Shown: in pieces, positions 12,499 through 23,579 of the stretch | Numbering within the stretch: the stretch's first letter is position 1 | Layout of the letters: the number at the start of each line of letters is the position of its first letter | Origin: Zizania palustris | Lineage: Eukaryota > Streptophyta > Magnoliopsida > Poales > Poaceae | NCBI GenBank assembly: GCA_019279435.1 | Contig: JAAALK010000286.1 | Span: forward strand, 27,713,712-27,777,711 | Direction of reading: 5' to 3' | DNA length: 64,000 bases | Notes under the pieces: model-generated | What the model was told of the DNA's origin: nothing | Databases searched by the model: none | Seen by the model: only the letters and a program-made list of their open reading frames with translations | Made by a program: the position numbers and the translations under genes

Positions 12499-13561
12499 TG
12501 TTGGCATCAACACAAGCCTTATCCAATTTCTAAAAGTATTAAGAAAATCATGGACATATTAGACACAGATAAGCCGATGGATACTGATTGTTTTAACCTG
12601 ACTGTTCGGATGTTTGCATGTAATGAGGCCTTGCTGTGGTGTGAAGACAAAGACCACTACATGGATCTACAATTTATTGTAAGTCGTATAATTATTTTAT
12701 ATATAATATAATATCACATTGATTGTGTTCATGTTCATAATAATAATATTTTTTGATCAAAAACAGATCACATCTGATTTTCCTCGAGACCCTCTCCGTA
12801 AACCCAAACTAGATGTTACTCAGCTGGCAAAATTGTTTGAATGTTGGCGTGACATGGAGTACGGTATTTCAGATTGAAGTGATGTAAGTTATTATCCTTT
12901 GTTATATCCATTATAATCTTTTTATTGTATTTGTATTTATTGCCCTTATATGAAAGGCAGAAAGTAGAAAATAGTGTGTATAAATTGTACATCCTCTTGT
13001 TTCTCCTTTTATTTTTGTTTTTACTACTCTCTACCTATGTATGTATACCAACCAAACTCCACTAGCATTGCTTTCTTATTTTCTACAAACATATATTTAG
13101 CCAATAATATGAAACTCACCATGAAATTAGCCAATCCTGAATGGAATGATGATGTATATAAATGGCATCGTGTATTACCACCATGGGTCCCCAAAACATT
13201 TGACCAGTAATTACTTCTAAATTATAAACATCTAATTAATTTAACTACTTATGTTCAAATAACATGTCTTTTGTAGTAATTTAATAGACTATCTGGCTAT
13301 CAATTATATGCGCTCATGGAATGATACAAGATTACCATTAATTAGCATAGTGAGTGCCCATACTTTTATATTTGTCTCATGATATTCTATATTACTGTTT
13401 TTCTAATAATTATATGTGAAATACATTTACAAGATAAGAATATCCTGAGAACAAAGTTTCTTGTAGAAATATTGAAGTACGATGAGAATGGATGCAAAGA
13501 GAATATTCTTGAAGTAATTCAAGAAATCCTTAAGCATGTTGAAATATTTCAATTTATATAG
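12499..13561 (+). pseudogene. Decayed exons of a plant Ulp1-associated hypothetical protein
   Basis: Five short coding blocks can be read with plausible splice sites: about 12505-12678 (PMDTDCFNLTVRMFACNEAL, DHYMDLQF), 12768-12891 (SDFPRDPLRKPKLDVTQLAK), 13105-13205 (KLANPEWNDDVYKWHRVLP), 13280-13350 (NYMRSWNDTRLPLIS) and 13432-13561 (RTKFLVEILKYDENGCKENI, stop at 13559). The order and wording resemble the C-terminal part of grass proteins annotated with a Ulp1 peptidase-like domain, many of them carried by transposons. A TGA interrupts block 2 (near 12877) and the N-terminal half is missing. No catalytic His/Asp/Cys triad can be confirmed. Family assignment is from memory of sequence style and is moderate. 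Confidence 0.5.
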
Positions 13562-14070
13562 CACTTGAGTGCTTTTGAAAGGATTTACGTATTTATTTCA
13601 TGTTTAACCGAATAATAATAATATAATTATTTTTCTTGTTTTTTATATTCTGTAAATTCTTATTATATCCCTGTGTTTTTTTGTTTGGTCGAACTTGAGC
13701 TCTAAAGCCGTCGGTCCCACACCTTCATCGTGGGCCGCGCACCCCTCCATCATCGGCCTCACGGGGCTCCGCCACCAAACTCGAGTGCCTCTGCCTAGGC
13801 CTCGCATGGCTCCACCGTCGGTTCCGAGCTCCCGTGCCCGGCCTCACACTACTGTACACATACACCTAGATCTATGTGCTATATGCTTGCTTCTCTCTAA
13901 GGTAAAACATGTATTATTCATAAATATCTGGTACTCACAAGTATAAGATATGACATATGTTTTTATTTATTACATGTAATTGGTACCAATATATTTTTTT
14001 TGTAGGTGTCTACATATAAGAATAGAGTACCCATATCTATGTATGTACCTAACTAGATCCCTCTAGTAAC
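13562..14070. other. Anonymous spacer
   Basis: AT-rich DNA with a GC-rich island at 13700-13860. Small open frames exist but none resembles a known family, and no terminal repeat or target duplication was found. The final five bases before 14076 (ATATA) form the left target duplication of the next element. Confidence 0.5.
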
Positions 14071-14075
14071 ATATA

Positions 14076-14572
14076 TGTTGGGGGAAATTACTCTATTTCC
14101 AGGGCTTAAAAGATTAATCCTTCAAAGGCTGAGGAGGACTCCGAAGCTAGTGAGCAGTTGTTCGAAGTACGAGTCGCCACGCCGAAGGGTGCAGCGGTGC
14201 GAAGCCCTGGAGAACCCTTCGAATGGAAGATGGAGGCCTCGAAGCCGAAGGACATGATTGATGGGATGTCCAGCTTATCCATCTACCTTGTAGTATTTTA
14301 CCTTATATAACCTTGTTTATGGTACCGAATAGTTTCCACTATGTCGGTTGTAATCTAGGGGTAAATAGGTCTCTTCCTTATGCTTTTTCACCTATAAATA
14401 CCCCCCTTTGTACCCTGTAAAAGGGGGATCCAGAACAAGTTATTCATTACACTCATTCAGACTACTCGAATTGTTATCCAATCCGGAGGTTCGAGGTAGT
14501 CCTAAAACGCAAACTCCTTGTTTGTCCGTTCTTGATCTCAGAGAACCTGTTGGCGTAACTTTTGCGCCAACA
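14076..14572 (+). repeat. 5' LTR of Tat-A
   Basis: Starts TGTTGGGGGAAATTAC and ends TTTTGCGCCAACA. TATAAATA at 14393-14400 is the probable core promoter, giving an RNA start roughly 30 bases further on. Length is identical to the 3' LTR. Confidence 0.95.
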
Positions 14573-14573
14573 G

Positions 14574-14592
14574 TTGGCGCCGTCCGTGGGGA
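14574..14592 (+). other. Primer-binding site of Tat-A
   Basis: TTGGCGCCGTCCGTGGGGA directly follows the LTR. The same sequence follows the LTR of the second Tat-like element at 48251, which confirms its role. I do not assign the tRNA. Confidence 0.85.
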
Positions 14593-14779
14593 ACCGAGTT
14601 CTAAAAGCTTGTTCTCTGCTGCTGACTGCACTTTGAAGAGCACTTACGGAGGGGGCCTCGGAGTCTCAAGATTCCGCGCACCCTTTAGTTAAGGGCTTCT
14701 TAGTGCAGCCCGAAGGCCTTCACTTGACCTCCCGAGTCGTTCAAAGTCCTCCGTCTCCAAGACCTCTTCGTGGCTAGCT

Positions 14780-16195
14780 ATGCCTCCGAAGCGAAGTCAG
14801 GCTTCGGGTCCTCTCCGAAGGTCCCCTCGGACCACAGGAGCCGGACCCTCGGCTACTCCAGCGATTCCCGCCGAGACTGCTGGGCGTCGAGCACCCCGGG
14901 TCCCTTGAGCTCCTCCTACGGTGCTTCAGACCGATTACGTCAGCTCCTGAGACCCGGAGGTACCCTCCGACAAAGACGAAGACCTTCCTGAAACCGAGGC
15001 TACGCAACTAGCCAGGCTTTAGGAGGAAGTATCCAGGTGGAGGCAAGAGGCCGCCGATCGCCTCCGCACTCAAGCTTCCACCGAAACTCCAGAAGGGCCT
15101 TAAGACGGTGGTACCCACAATCTCCCAGAAGTTATCCAAGTCCCGGAGGAAGCCGAGAATGCATCCTTCGATAACGAGTCTCCATTACATTCGGATTTAC
15201 AGAGAGTGCCTTTCGACCCCAGATTCAAGGCCTCAAAACTGCACAAGTACTCCGGGGGGTCGGACCCCGGAGAGTTCGCCCGCTCATATGCCCTGGCAAT
15301 AGAAGCGAGCGGAGGGGTGCGAAGCACTATGGCAAAATGCTTCCCCCTCGCCCTCGAAGGCGTGGCACTTCGCTGGTTCTGGTCCCTGAAGCCAGGATCG
15401 ATCAGTTCCTGGGAGCAGCTGAAGAAGAAATTTGTGAGCAACTTCCAAGGCACCTTCGTAGCCCCGATGTCCACAGGAAGTTTGTTCCAGGTGAAGCAGC
15501 GGGTGGGAGAAACACTCCGGGAGTACTTCACGCGCTTCGCCCACACCAAATCACAGATCAAGGGCCTGTCTACCTCTTCGGTAGTCGATGCCGCCCGCGA
15601 AGGGGTGCTAAACCCCGACCTCCAAAGTAAGCTGCATCGGAAGCCGGTGACCTCTGTGGCGCAGCTAATGGCATACTTCGAACAGTATGCCAAAGCGGAG
15701 GAAGGCTGTCTTCGGCGAGCTGAAGCACCATCACCCACCCTCCAAGAAGTAAAGATGGAGATCGAAACCTCCACTCCCCTGCAGCCTCCTCAAGACAACC
15801 GCTTCAACGAGCACAAGCGGGGTAAGAAGCATTTTCGTTCGGAGGTGCTAAACATTGCACCTTCTGCTCCGAAGGCACCTGCCAATTTCCAGAAGGTGAA
15901 GAATTTCAAGGCTGGGCCGCCGAAGCCTTAAGAAAGGGTGCCTGGCAGGCGCCAAAGTTTTTTTTGTTGCGTGCATGGCGACAATAGAAGCCATGACACG
16001 AAGGATTGCAAGGCAGTGTTGGCCCTTCGAGGCGACTACCTTGAACGAAGTACTGGGCGGGGTACTTCGGATCGAGCCCCACCATCGGCACGGTCGGAGC
16101 CTGTACAAGCTGTGGCCCGAGCCGGTGCCCTTGAAGCCCCTATACGGCTGCCGGTGGCCAACATTATGCCACCACCAAAGCAGGAAGACCCGTAG
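14780..16195 (+). pseudogene. Tat-A gag, interrupted by stop codons only
   Basis: From an ATG at 14780 (MPPKRSQASG) a single frame runs through gag. Stops fall at 14906, 14948, 15020, 15101, 15929 and 16193, with no frameshift. The longest open part (15206-15931) contains the capsid-like domain: PFDPRFKASKLHKYSGGSDP, ALEGVALRWFWSLKPGSI, SWEQLKKKFVSNFQGTF and ETLREYFTRF. A zinc-knuckle-like CCVHGDNRSHDTKDC lies near 15966. Several stops sit where Gln is expected, for example LARL-stop-EEV at 15020. Gag would assemble the particle that packages the RNA. The same frame continues into pol. Confidence 0.88.
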
Positions 16196-16210
16196 GACCG
16201 CGGCAAGAGA

Positions 16211-19200
16211 GTGGTCCTGCCCATCTCCGAAGGGGGGACCCTCGGAAGCATGTCCAAAAGGCAGCGGCGCGAGTACGTCCGCGAAGTCGGGCACATTGGG
16301 ACCTCGAGTTCCGTCGAAGGGATGCCAGAGTGGTCCCACGTACCCATCTCATTTACCGCCAACGATGCTGCGGGGGTGAAGTTCCCCCATGCTGACCCAT
16401 TGGTCATTTCTGCTGATATAGCAGGAGTGGAGGTCCGAAGGATCCTGGTAGATGGTGGGAGCTCCGCAGACATACTCTTTGTCCAGGCCTTAGATCAGAT
16501 GTGCATACCTCGGAAGCATCTACTCCCAGCAGCTCGGCCACTTCAAGGGTTCTCAGGACTGCCTCTCGATGCCCTCGGCCAGATAGGCCTTGAGGTTGCC
16601 TTCGGAGAGGGGCCTCTGGCCAGGGTAGAAGAGGTGATCTTCGATGTCGTCGACGCTCCATATGCTTACAATGCAATCTTCGGCCGAGGGATGTTGAACC
16701 AGTTCGGGGCTATAGCGCACCATAATTACCTTTGTCTCAAAATGCCCACGCAAGGTGGAGTGCTTACTATTTCAGGAGACCAAGCTGTAGCTCGGAGGAC
16801 AGAGTATGGCCATGGGCAGCCGTTGGATCCCCGGCAAGTGCATAATGTGGCGGAAAGCATCGAAGAAGTGCCGGAGACCTCGAACCCTTCGAAGGGATCC
16901 TCGCTCAAGCCAAGCCCAGAGGGTGATGTCGAAACAAGAATAATTTCAAAAGATGGCAAAGAGTATCCAGTGCAGTTCGGCAGAGGGCTATCCCCGGAGA
17001 TAGCTACTTCGTTAGAAGAAGTCGTCAGGCAAAATCTGGACGTCTTTGCTTGGACCGACGAAGACATCACCGGGGTCGATCGAAGCATCATCGAGCATAG
17101 TCTGCTCGTCAACCCGAAGGCCAAGCCAGTGCGCCAGGGGCTCCGCAAGCTGTCAGCAGAAAGAGCAAGCCTCGCTTAAACAGAAGTAGAGAAATTATTA
17201 AAAGCTGGCATTATCAGGGAAGTAGCCCATACCGAGTGGTTGGCTAACCCTGTTTTTGTAAGGAAGAAGGATTCGAACAAATGGCGCATGTGTATTGACT
17301 TCACTTCATTAAATAAAGCATGCCCGCGAGACCCCTACCCGATGCCCCGAATAGATTAGCTGGTAGATTCCACAGCCGGCTCCGAATTGCTAAGTTTCCT
17401 CGACGCTTATTCCGGATATCATCAAGTATGGCTGAAACGCGAAGACGAAGCCAAGACAAGCTTTATAACTCCTTCCAGAGTATTTTGTTATGTAAGAATG
17501 CCTTTTGGACTGCGGAATGCCGGAGCCACCTTTTCTCGTTTAATAGCTAAGGCTCTAGGTCATCAGATAGGCCGGAATGTCGAGGCCTATATGGATGATA
17601 TTGTAATAAAAAGTGCTCAAAAGCACCAGCATAGCCTAGACCTAGCTGAAACATTTGAGAGCCTCCGAGCATGTGGAGTACGCCTCAATCCGGAAAAATG
17701 TATATTCGGGGCACAAGCAGGAAAACTGCTAGGGTACTTAGTTTCGAGCAGGGGAATCGAAGCTAGCCCGACACAGATAAGTGCACTACAAAGGATGGCT
17801 CCACCAGAGAATTTGAAGCAAGTTCAGAAGCTAGCAGGAAGGCTCGCAGCTCTTAGCAGGTTCTTGGCCAGGTCAGCAGAGCGGAGCCTCCCAATTTTCA
17901 AAGCACTAAAGGGGTCCGAAAGCTTTCAGTGGACACCGGAGTGCCAGAAGAGCTTCGATGATATAAAGGCATACCTCGGAAGATTATCAATTCTGACTGT
18001 TCCACTTCCAGAAGAAACACTGCTCCTTTATCTTGCAGCAACAAGTTCAGCGATGAGCGCAGTATTGGTCCGGGAAGTCGAGCTTAAGGAAAAGCTAGTC
18101 CTGAACCCAGTTTATTTTGTCTCGGAGGCATTATCCGGAGCTAAAGTCAGATACTCCGAACTCGAGAAGTTTGCTTATGCCCTAGTAATGGCCTCGCGAA
18201 AGCTAAGGCATTATTTCTTGGCGCATAACCTGATCGTCCCTACATCGTATCCTCTTGGAGATATGCTCCGAAACAAAGATTCTACGGGCAGGATTGGAAA
18301 ATGGGCGGTCGAGCTAGCACCCTTCGGAATCTCCTTCACGACAAGAACAGCTATTAAATCTCAAATTATAGCCGACTTTGTAGCAGAGTGGACTCCATCT
18401 GCTATTTGGGCCCCGAAAGAATCCTCCGAAGGTTTTTGGACAATATTTTCTGACGGAGCTTATCAAGCATCCGGTGCCGGAGCAGGGGCTGTCATCATAT
18501 CACCATCGGGGCAGAAGGCCATGTATTCTGCGAGGCTCAACTTCAGAACCACTAATAACATTGCCGAGTATAAAGGAATCTTGCTAGGCCTCCAAAAGGC
18601 TAAAGCGCTCGGAGCTGTAAGAATAGTGATTAAGACAGATTCCCAAGTCGTCGCAGGGCATGTTGATAAAAGTTTTCAAGCAAAGAATCCACATCTAGCA
18701 CAATACCTTGAAGAAATCCGCAAGACCGAAGCAGTATTCAGAGGATTTACAGTTCGAAGTATCCCTCGGGCAGAGAATCAACTTGCCGATATTCTTGCAA
18801 AGGCTGCAGCAGGGGCGGTGGACCTCCCGGAGGGTGCTTTCTACGAAGAACTAGCGCAACCAGCAGCTGTTCAAATACCCTCTTCGGAGGTACTGTGCAT
18901 CCCAATTACAGATTGGCGGGCTCCGATAATGAACATGTTGCAAAGTAGCATAAACCCTCCCGAAGGTCCAGAAGCCCGAAGGTTGCAAGCAAGAGCTCGA
19001 AATTACAAGCTTATTGATGGAATGTTATACAAGGCTGGAGTGTGTTCACCTCTACTTCGATGCATCTCACAGCCCGAAGGTCAAGACATACTTCGAGACA
19101 TCCACAAAGGCTTGTGCGGAGGTCATTTAGCCCCTCGTGCGCTAGCGGGCAAGACGCTTCAGCAAGGGTTTTATTGGCCAACTATAGTAAGAGATGCGGA

Positions 19201-20125
19201 GGAACTGGTTCGAACATGCCAAGGCTGCCAGTGGATGGGCAGACGAAGCCATCGCCCGCCAGCTCAGCTTCAAGTTATTGCCCCAGTGTGGCCAATGGCT
19301 AGATGGGGCATGGACCTCATAGGCCCTTTCCCAATGGCAAAAGGCGGCTTGAAATTTGCGGTAGTGGCAATCGAGTATTTCTCAAAATGGGTTGAAGCGG
19401 AGCCATTAACAGCTATCACCTCGAGGAATGTGCAAAGATTTTTCTGGCAGAATATTATATGCAGGTTCGGAGTTCCAAGAGAGTTGACGGTGGATAATGG
19501 AACACAGTTCGAAGCTGACACCTTCCAAACATTTTGTGAAGAACTGGGCATTAAGTTGTGCTTCGCGGCGGTGCGACATCCACAGTCCAACGGAGCCGTT
19601 GAGCGAGCCAATGGGAACATCCTCTCCGGGCTGAATCACCGAATCGTTGGATTGGCCAAGGGGTTGTGGGTCGAAGAGCTCCCCAAAATCTTGTGGTCCA
19701 TTCGAACCACTCAAACCAGGTCAACAGGTTTCACACCATTTAGATTGCTCTTCGGAGATGAGGCCATGACTCCTACGGAGCTCAGAGGTGGATCGCTTCG
19801 CGTAGTTCAACCTGGGGACGAAGATGACAGGAGCACTTCGCTGGATTTGTCAGAAGAAACAAGGCTTCGAGCTGTCGCCAACCTGACTAAGTACCAGGAC
19901 CACACCAAAACATGGTATGACCCGAAGGTAAAGCTAAATGAGTTAAAGCCTGGTCATCTAGTGTTGCGAAGTGTAATAGCTCCGGGGAAGCTAGGAAACA
20001 AATGGGAAGGACCATATGTTATCCTACGCTCAGGACGTCCCGGATCGTTTAAATTAGCTAATTTAGAAGGAGAAGAATTGAAGCATGCATGGCATGCGGA
20101 GCACCTTAAGCGTTATTTGGCTTAG
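16211..20125 (+). pseudogene. Tat-A pol: protease, RT, RNase H, archaeal-type RNase H, integrase
   Basis: Protease (RRILVDGGSSADILF near 16435-16480) and the start of RT (FAWTDEDITGVD) lie in 16211-17179, which ends at TAA 17177. A second stop, TAG 17357, falls in RID-stop-LVDST, a position that is normally Gln. The rest (17387-20125, 912 codons) is open. It has YMDD at residues 68-71, the first RNase H with YSELEKFAYALV, a second RNase H from about residue 354 (FSDGAYQASGAGAGAV, FRTTNNIAEYKG), integrase zinc finger (CQGCQ near 611) and catalytic core (MDLIGPFP, VDNGTQFE near 702, NGAVERANG). The stop is followed by the long 3' region. Conserved residues are otherwise in place, so inactivation looks recent. 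Confidence 0.93.
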
Positions 20126-20537
20126 GGGTCTCTTGTAATCACTTGTAAAACTTTCCTTTTTATGAATAAAGATAAGGGTCGAATTTTGTTTGCTCTTCGA
20201 ATATCCCTTACTCCTGATGGACGCATCGGGAGGACGGAGATGCTTGTAGAGCCAAGCATTTTTCCCAAGACCCAGGCAGCTGCCTTCGAACCATTGGTTC
20301 AGAGGCTCCGTTGCCACCCTACAGAAAAGCGGGAGCGGCGGTAAGGCCTCAAGCCCTCGAGGTTTGCCCAGTCCTTTCGGAGCTCGTCGGTAATTTCCAA
20401 AAGTTCGAAGTCAGGGCTCGAAGGGCATGACAAAACCTAAAAAAGAGCAGAACACCCAAGACAAGTTCTTGTTTATGGCTTTTTCATTAATAAAAAGAGG
20501 CTTTACAAGGCTTCGTGTACATAATAACCCTAAATGG
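20126..20537. other. Tat-A spacer between pol and the antisense gene
   Basis: Non-coding sequence where the sense transcript leaves pol and the antisense gene ends. Sense and antisense genes converge here. No clear terminator or polyadenylation motif is assigned. Confidence 0.5.
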
Positions 20538-21434
20538 TTAGACCTGCGGGTCGGTTGGTGGAGCAGGAATGGCAGGGGCTGGCGAAGCAGGAAGTGGTGG
20601 CCTTGTATGCGCCTGCTTCTGCCGACGGGCCTCGTCAATCCAAGCTTTAGCTGCGACCTTGTGGTCCGTCTTCCAGGTCGACCGGAAGGCTTCCCAGGCC
20701 GAAGCCACATCCGAAGACGGCCACAGCAAGTCGTCAGATGCGAAGCCTCTAGGGGTCGAACCCCCGACTGAGCCGAGGGGGATCCGAAGAGACTCAAGGT
20801 GACGAAGAACCCCAATGCCGGCACACTGTCCGGAGATCTCTCCGTACCGAATGCCGGAGTTCATCATCAGTGACGAAGCCACTTGGATCCTCGTCAGCTT
20901 TCGGTCAAGGGGCTCGTGGGTCGCAGCAGAAGACGAAGGGCACATAGTGCCGAAGTACTCCAAGGTACCCTGAAGAGCCTCCAAGGTACGGTCCGCAATG
21001 CCGGAGTTCTTCTTCTCTGCTGTTTCCAGCCCTGCAGCAGTCGCAGACACTTCGGCCACCTGGAGCATTAAAGAGCTCTTATGGGCCATCGCCTGGCTAA
21101 GAGCCCCCTGGAGCTCCACCAACTGCGCCCTCAAAGTAGCAGCCTCTTGGCGGAGTCTTTCAACTTCCGCCCGAAGGACGACGCGCTCGGCCTCGACCTC
21201 TTGGGCAGACGAGCGAAGGGCGTCGCTGTCTTGTCGCGCTACCCGGAGGGCTTCGTCAGACGCCGCCCTAGCCCTCCGTTCCTCTAGGATCTCTTCCTCC
21301 AGCCTGAGGGATCTCTCGGTGGAGTCATTAAGGGCCGTCTGGAGGGTGGTGACCTTCCGTTTAAGTCGATTAACCTCGACCTCGTTGGAAGTCGCTGCCG
21401 CTCTAGCAAGGACAAATTGCTGCAAAAAGAACAA
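20538..21434 (-). CDS. Tat-A antisense gene, 3' exon with coiled coil
   Basis: This minus-strand frame encodes a strongly heptad-like segment (NRLKRKVTTLQTALNDSTE, RLRQEAATLRAQLVELQGAL) followed by a less regular C-terminus ending in a Pro/Ala-rich tail. It opens after a likely intron (splice acceptor region near 21434) and is preceded on the minus strand by the 21487-22314 block. Its coiled-coil content and position match the last exons of the second Tat-like element (50119-50808). No enzymatic motif is visible. I infer that it is one exon of a spliced gene transcribed against gag-pol; the exact splice junctions need RNA data. Confidence 0.65.
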   Translation of the reverse strand: MFFLQQFVLARAAATSNEVEVNRLKRKVTTLQTALNDSTERSLRLEEEILEERRARAASDEALRVARQDSDALRSSAQEVEAERVVLRAEVERLRQEAATLRAQLVELQGALSQAMAHKSSLMLQVAEVSATAAGLETAEKKNSGIADRTLEALQGTLEYFGTMCPSSSAATHEPLDRKLTRIQVASSLMMNSGIRYGEISGQCAGIGVLRHLESLRIPLGSVGGSTPRGFASDDLLWPSSDVASAWEAFRSTWKTDHKVAAKAWIDEARRQKQAHTRPPLPASPAPAIPAPPTDPQV

Positions 21435-21486
21435 GTAAGTACTGAAGTATTTATGATCACTAATGCGAAGCAGCTATGGTGTCTTT

Positions 21487-22314
21487 TCATACCTGAAGGG
21501 CAGCCCTTTCGAGGGCTGAGTTGAGTGACGAAGCCCTGGCCTCGCTCAAGACGGAGACCAAATCCGAATTGGCGATATCCTGGCTTCTCTCTGCTAGGGG
21601 CTCCATGAGTTTCCGGATGCCACTCCGATGCTCCAAGAACGGAGCCAGCAGAGGAAGCCAAGACAAAGCTTGAAGATCATCCGCTGCGGCCTCGTCCTCC
21701 GAATTGCCGACAGAGGTCGCGGCCTGGCCAGGAAGAAGGCCGAGGCTAGATATGCTCTTGCCCCTCCCCGATACGAAAGAGGGCGAAGCAGGGGTACTCC
21801 GATCGTCGGCAGCTACCCCTTCGACCAGAACCGCAGCGGTAGAGGCAACCTCGGTGGTCGAGGCCGCCACTGCAGGGATGACCTCCGTCGCCAAGTTCGT
21901 CCCGGCAGGCGCATCATCCACTCCAACGGACGCGTTCTCCACCGTCAAGCTCGGAGCATCTGAAGGCACGGGAGGGTCCGCTTGAGCAACAGCCTCCGAA
22001 GGTGTAGGAGCTTCGGACGCCACCGAAGCATCGACACCCGTAGAGGTACCTACTTCGATAACAAAATTAATAAGCATGTTTCTAGAGATAGTGTGCAGGT
22101 ATTGATTAAAAAAGGGGGAGCTTCGGAAAGTACCTCCGGGAGCCTCGTGGGGTAGGATCGTTGGATCCTCCAGGACCTCGTACATCTGAAGGATGTCGGC
22201 GAAGTCATCTCCCGAGGTCCTGCCCTCAACATTTCCTGCCGGAGCCGCGATTTCCGCCATAACCGCCTCGGGTGTAGGCAAGTTGGGAGTAGCGGAGCCT
22301 GACTCCACTTGCAC
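21487..22314 (-). CDS. Tat-A antisense gene, middle exons (low-complexity)
   Basis: An open minus-strand segment is rich in Ala, Ser, Val and acidic residues (for example VASEAPTPSEAVAQADPPVP) and ends with DLVSVLSEARASSLNSALER. It contains at least one probable intron near 22050-22130, where the frame turns AT-rich. It links the conserved 5' exon (22533-23579) to the coiled-coil exon. The low-complexity composition gives no functional clue. Confidence 0.5.
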   Translation of the reverse strand: MQVESGSATPNLPTPEAVMAEIAAPAGNVEGRTSGDDFADILQMYEVLEDPTILPHEAPGGTFRSSPFFNQYLHTISRNMLINFVIEVGTSTGVDASVASEAPTPSEAVAQADPPVPSDAPSLTVENASVGVDDAPAGTNLATEVIPAVAASTTEVASTAAVLVEGVAADDRSTPASPSFVSGRGKSISSLGLLPGQAATSVGNSEDEAAADDLQALSWLPLLAPFLEHRSGIRKLMEPLAERSQDIANSDLVSVLSEARASSLNSALERAALQV

Positions 22315-22532
22315 GACGACGGGCGCAGGGGGAACTGTCGGGGTTACGCTTACTACCTCCCTAACGGAGGTGCCAGGGGGGACCTCCCCTATGTCTTCGT
22401 CGTCATCCAGGAGGTAGGCTTCGAAGGCCGCCGCTGTCTGAGCGTCGGAGTCCTCTACCTCTTCGGAGGCTGAGCTCTAAGCGCCCGGCGATGAAGCAGA
22501 CGAGGCAGGCGTCAACTGCGAAGGGGGCTTCG

Positions 22533-23579
22533 CTACTTTCTTCTTCCTGGGCGGCTGCTTGCCGGTTTTCTTGGATGGTTCGACAGCGACTTTCCTTTTA
22601 CGAGGAGCCGCTCCGGTCGGGGCGAAGTTAGGAAGAGGGGGGCTCCATCCCGAGAGCTCTCCACACTCTGTTGGATCGCTCCTAGCATCCCACCAGCTCT
22701 AGCCTTTTTTGCCTCTCGGTCACCGAAGGGGCTCCGAGAAATCGTTCGGTGGCCCGAACTATGTCCTCCGGAGCCAATGCCAGAGGCGCCGCTGAAAGAA
22801 AAAGGTATGAGATTATGAATATAATTGTTTCCTTCATCTAATATGATGCTGCAGGGAATAGTCTTACCTAAGTTTCGGAGGTCCCCCTCTGAGGCCTGTG
22901 GAAACACGATCAGCCAGTTAGCTCCGAGGGGAGGGATCCGAAGGGCGACGAACTCTTCGGCCAGATCGCGCATACTCATGCGGCGAGCCACCGAAGTAAG
23001 CAGCCCTAGCCTCGTCGAGAGCAGGCTAGGGTTCGGAGAGATGTCCGCCTCCTTCCGGAACCAGATCTCCTGGAGAGGACCAGCGAGGGGGGAGTCCTCT
23101 CCGACTTCGGCGTAAAACCACCGAAGTATCCAGTTTGTATACCACCTGTCATTTATGGCTTTTGCAGGGAAATGAAGGGCATTCTCCCTCCGTAGCTGGA
23201 AGTTGACGCTGCCGAAGGCTATGGTCACCTTGGAGTCCCCAGGCCCGTCTTGTGGCTTCGGCTGGCATATAGCTTCGTGGGTCGCGTCGAAGATCTCGGA
23301 GCGTCCTTCGCATCCCTCTGCTCGGAGCGCCCATTCGAAGATGGCTAAGCGCGCGATGGCGTTGGGAGACAGCTGAGGCAGAGTTATGTGGAACAAGTCC
23401 AGTACCTCCGCCAAGAAGTCCACGGTCGGCAGCCCCAAGCCTGCTTCGAAGAACGCTTCGAAGACCACCACCTCCCCGCTTCGCGGCCTCGGAGTTGATT
23501 CTGGCCCGAGGACCCGAGTCCTCAGTCCAGCGCCCAGCTTTCCGACCACGGCTTCTTCAATAGATTCGGCGGTGCTCAC
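22533..23579 (-). CDS. Tat-A antisense gene, conserved 5' exon (Transposase_28-like plant retrotransposon domain)
   Basis: The first exon encodes FEAFFEAGLGLPTVDFLAEV, LPQLSPNAIARLAIFEWALR, CQPKP, AFGSVNFQLRRE, RWYTNWILRWFYAEVG and MSMRDLAEEFVALRI. This resembles the domain that databases call putative gypsy-type transposon (PF04195, Transposase_28), known from the reverse strand of Grande-type Tat elements. The name is historical; no transposase chemistry is demonstrated. The Met at 23579 follows a minus-strand leader that runs to the 3' LTR. It is open to about 22830, then probably spliced. Homologous exons occur at 51936-52883 and 57867-58823. Its role in the element's life cycle is unknown. 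Confidence 0.78.
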   Translation of the reverse strand: MSTAESIEEAVVGKLGAGLRTRVLGPESTPRPRSGEVVVFEAFFEAGLGLPTVDFLAEVLDLFHITLPQLSPNAIARLAIFEWALRAEGCEGRSEIFDATHEAICQPKPQDGPGDSKVTIAFGSVNFQLRRENALHFPAKAINDRWYTNWILRWFYAEVGEDSPLAGPLQEIWFRKEADISPNPSLLSTRLGLLTSVARRMSMRDLAEEFVALRIPPLGANWLIVFPQASEGDLRNLGKTIPCSIILDEGNNYIHNLIPFSFSGASGIGSGGHSSGHRTISRSPFGDREAKKARAGGMLGAIQQSVESSRDGAPLFLTSPRPERLLVKGKSLSNHPRKPASSRPGRRK

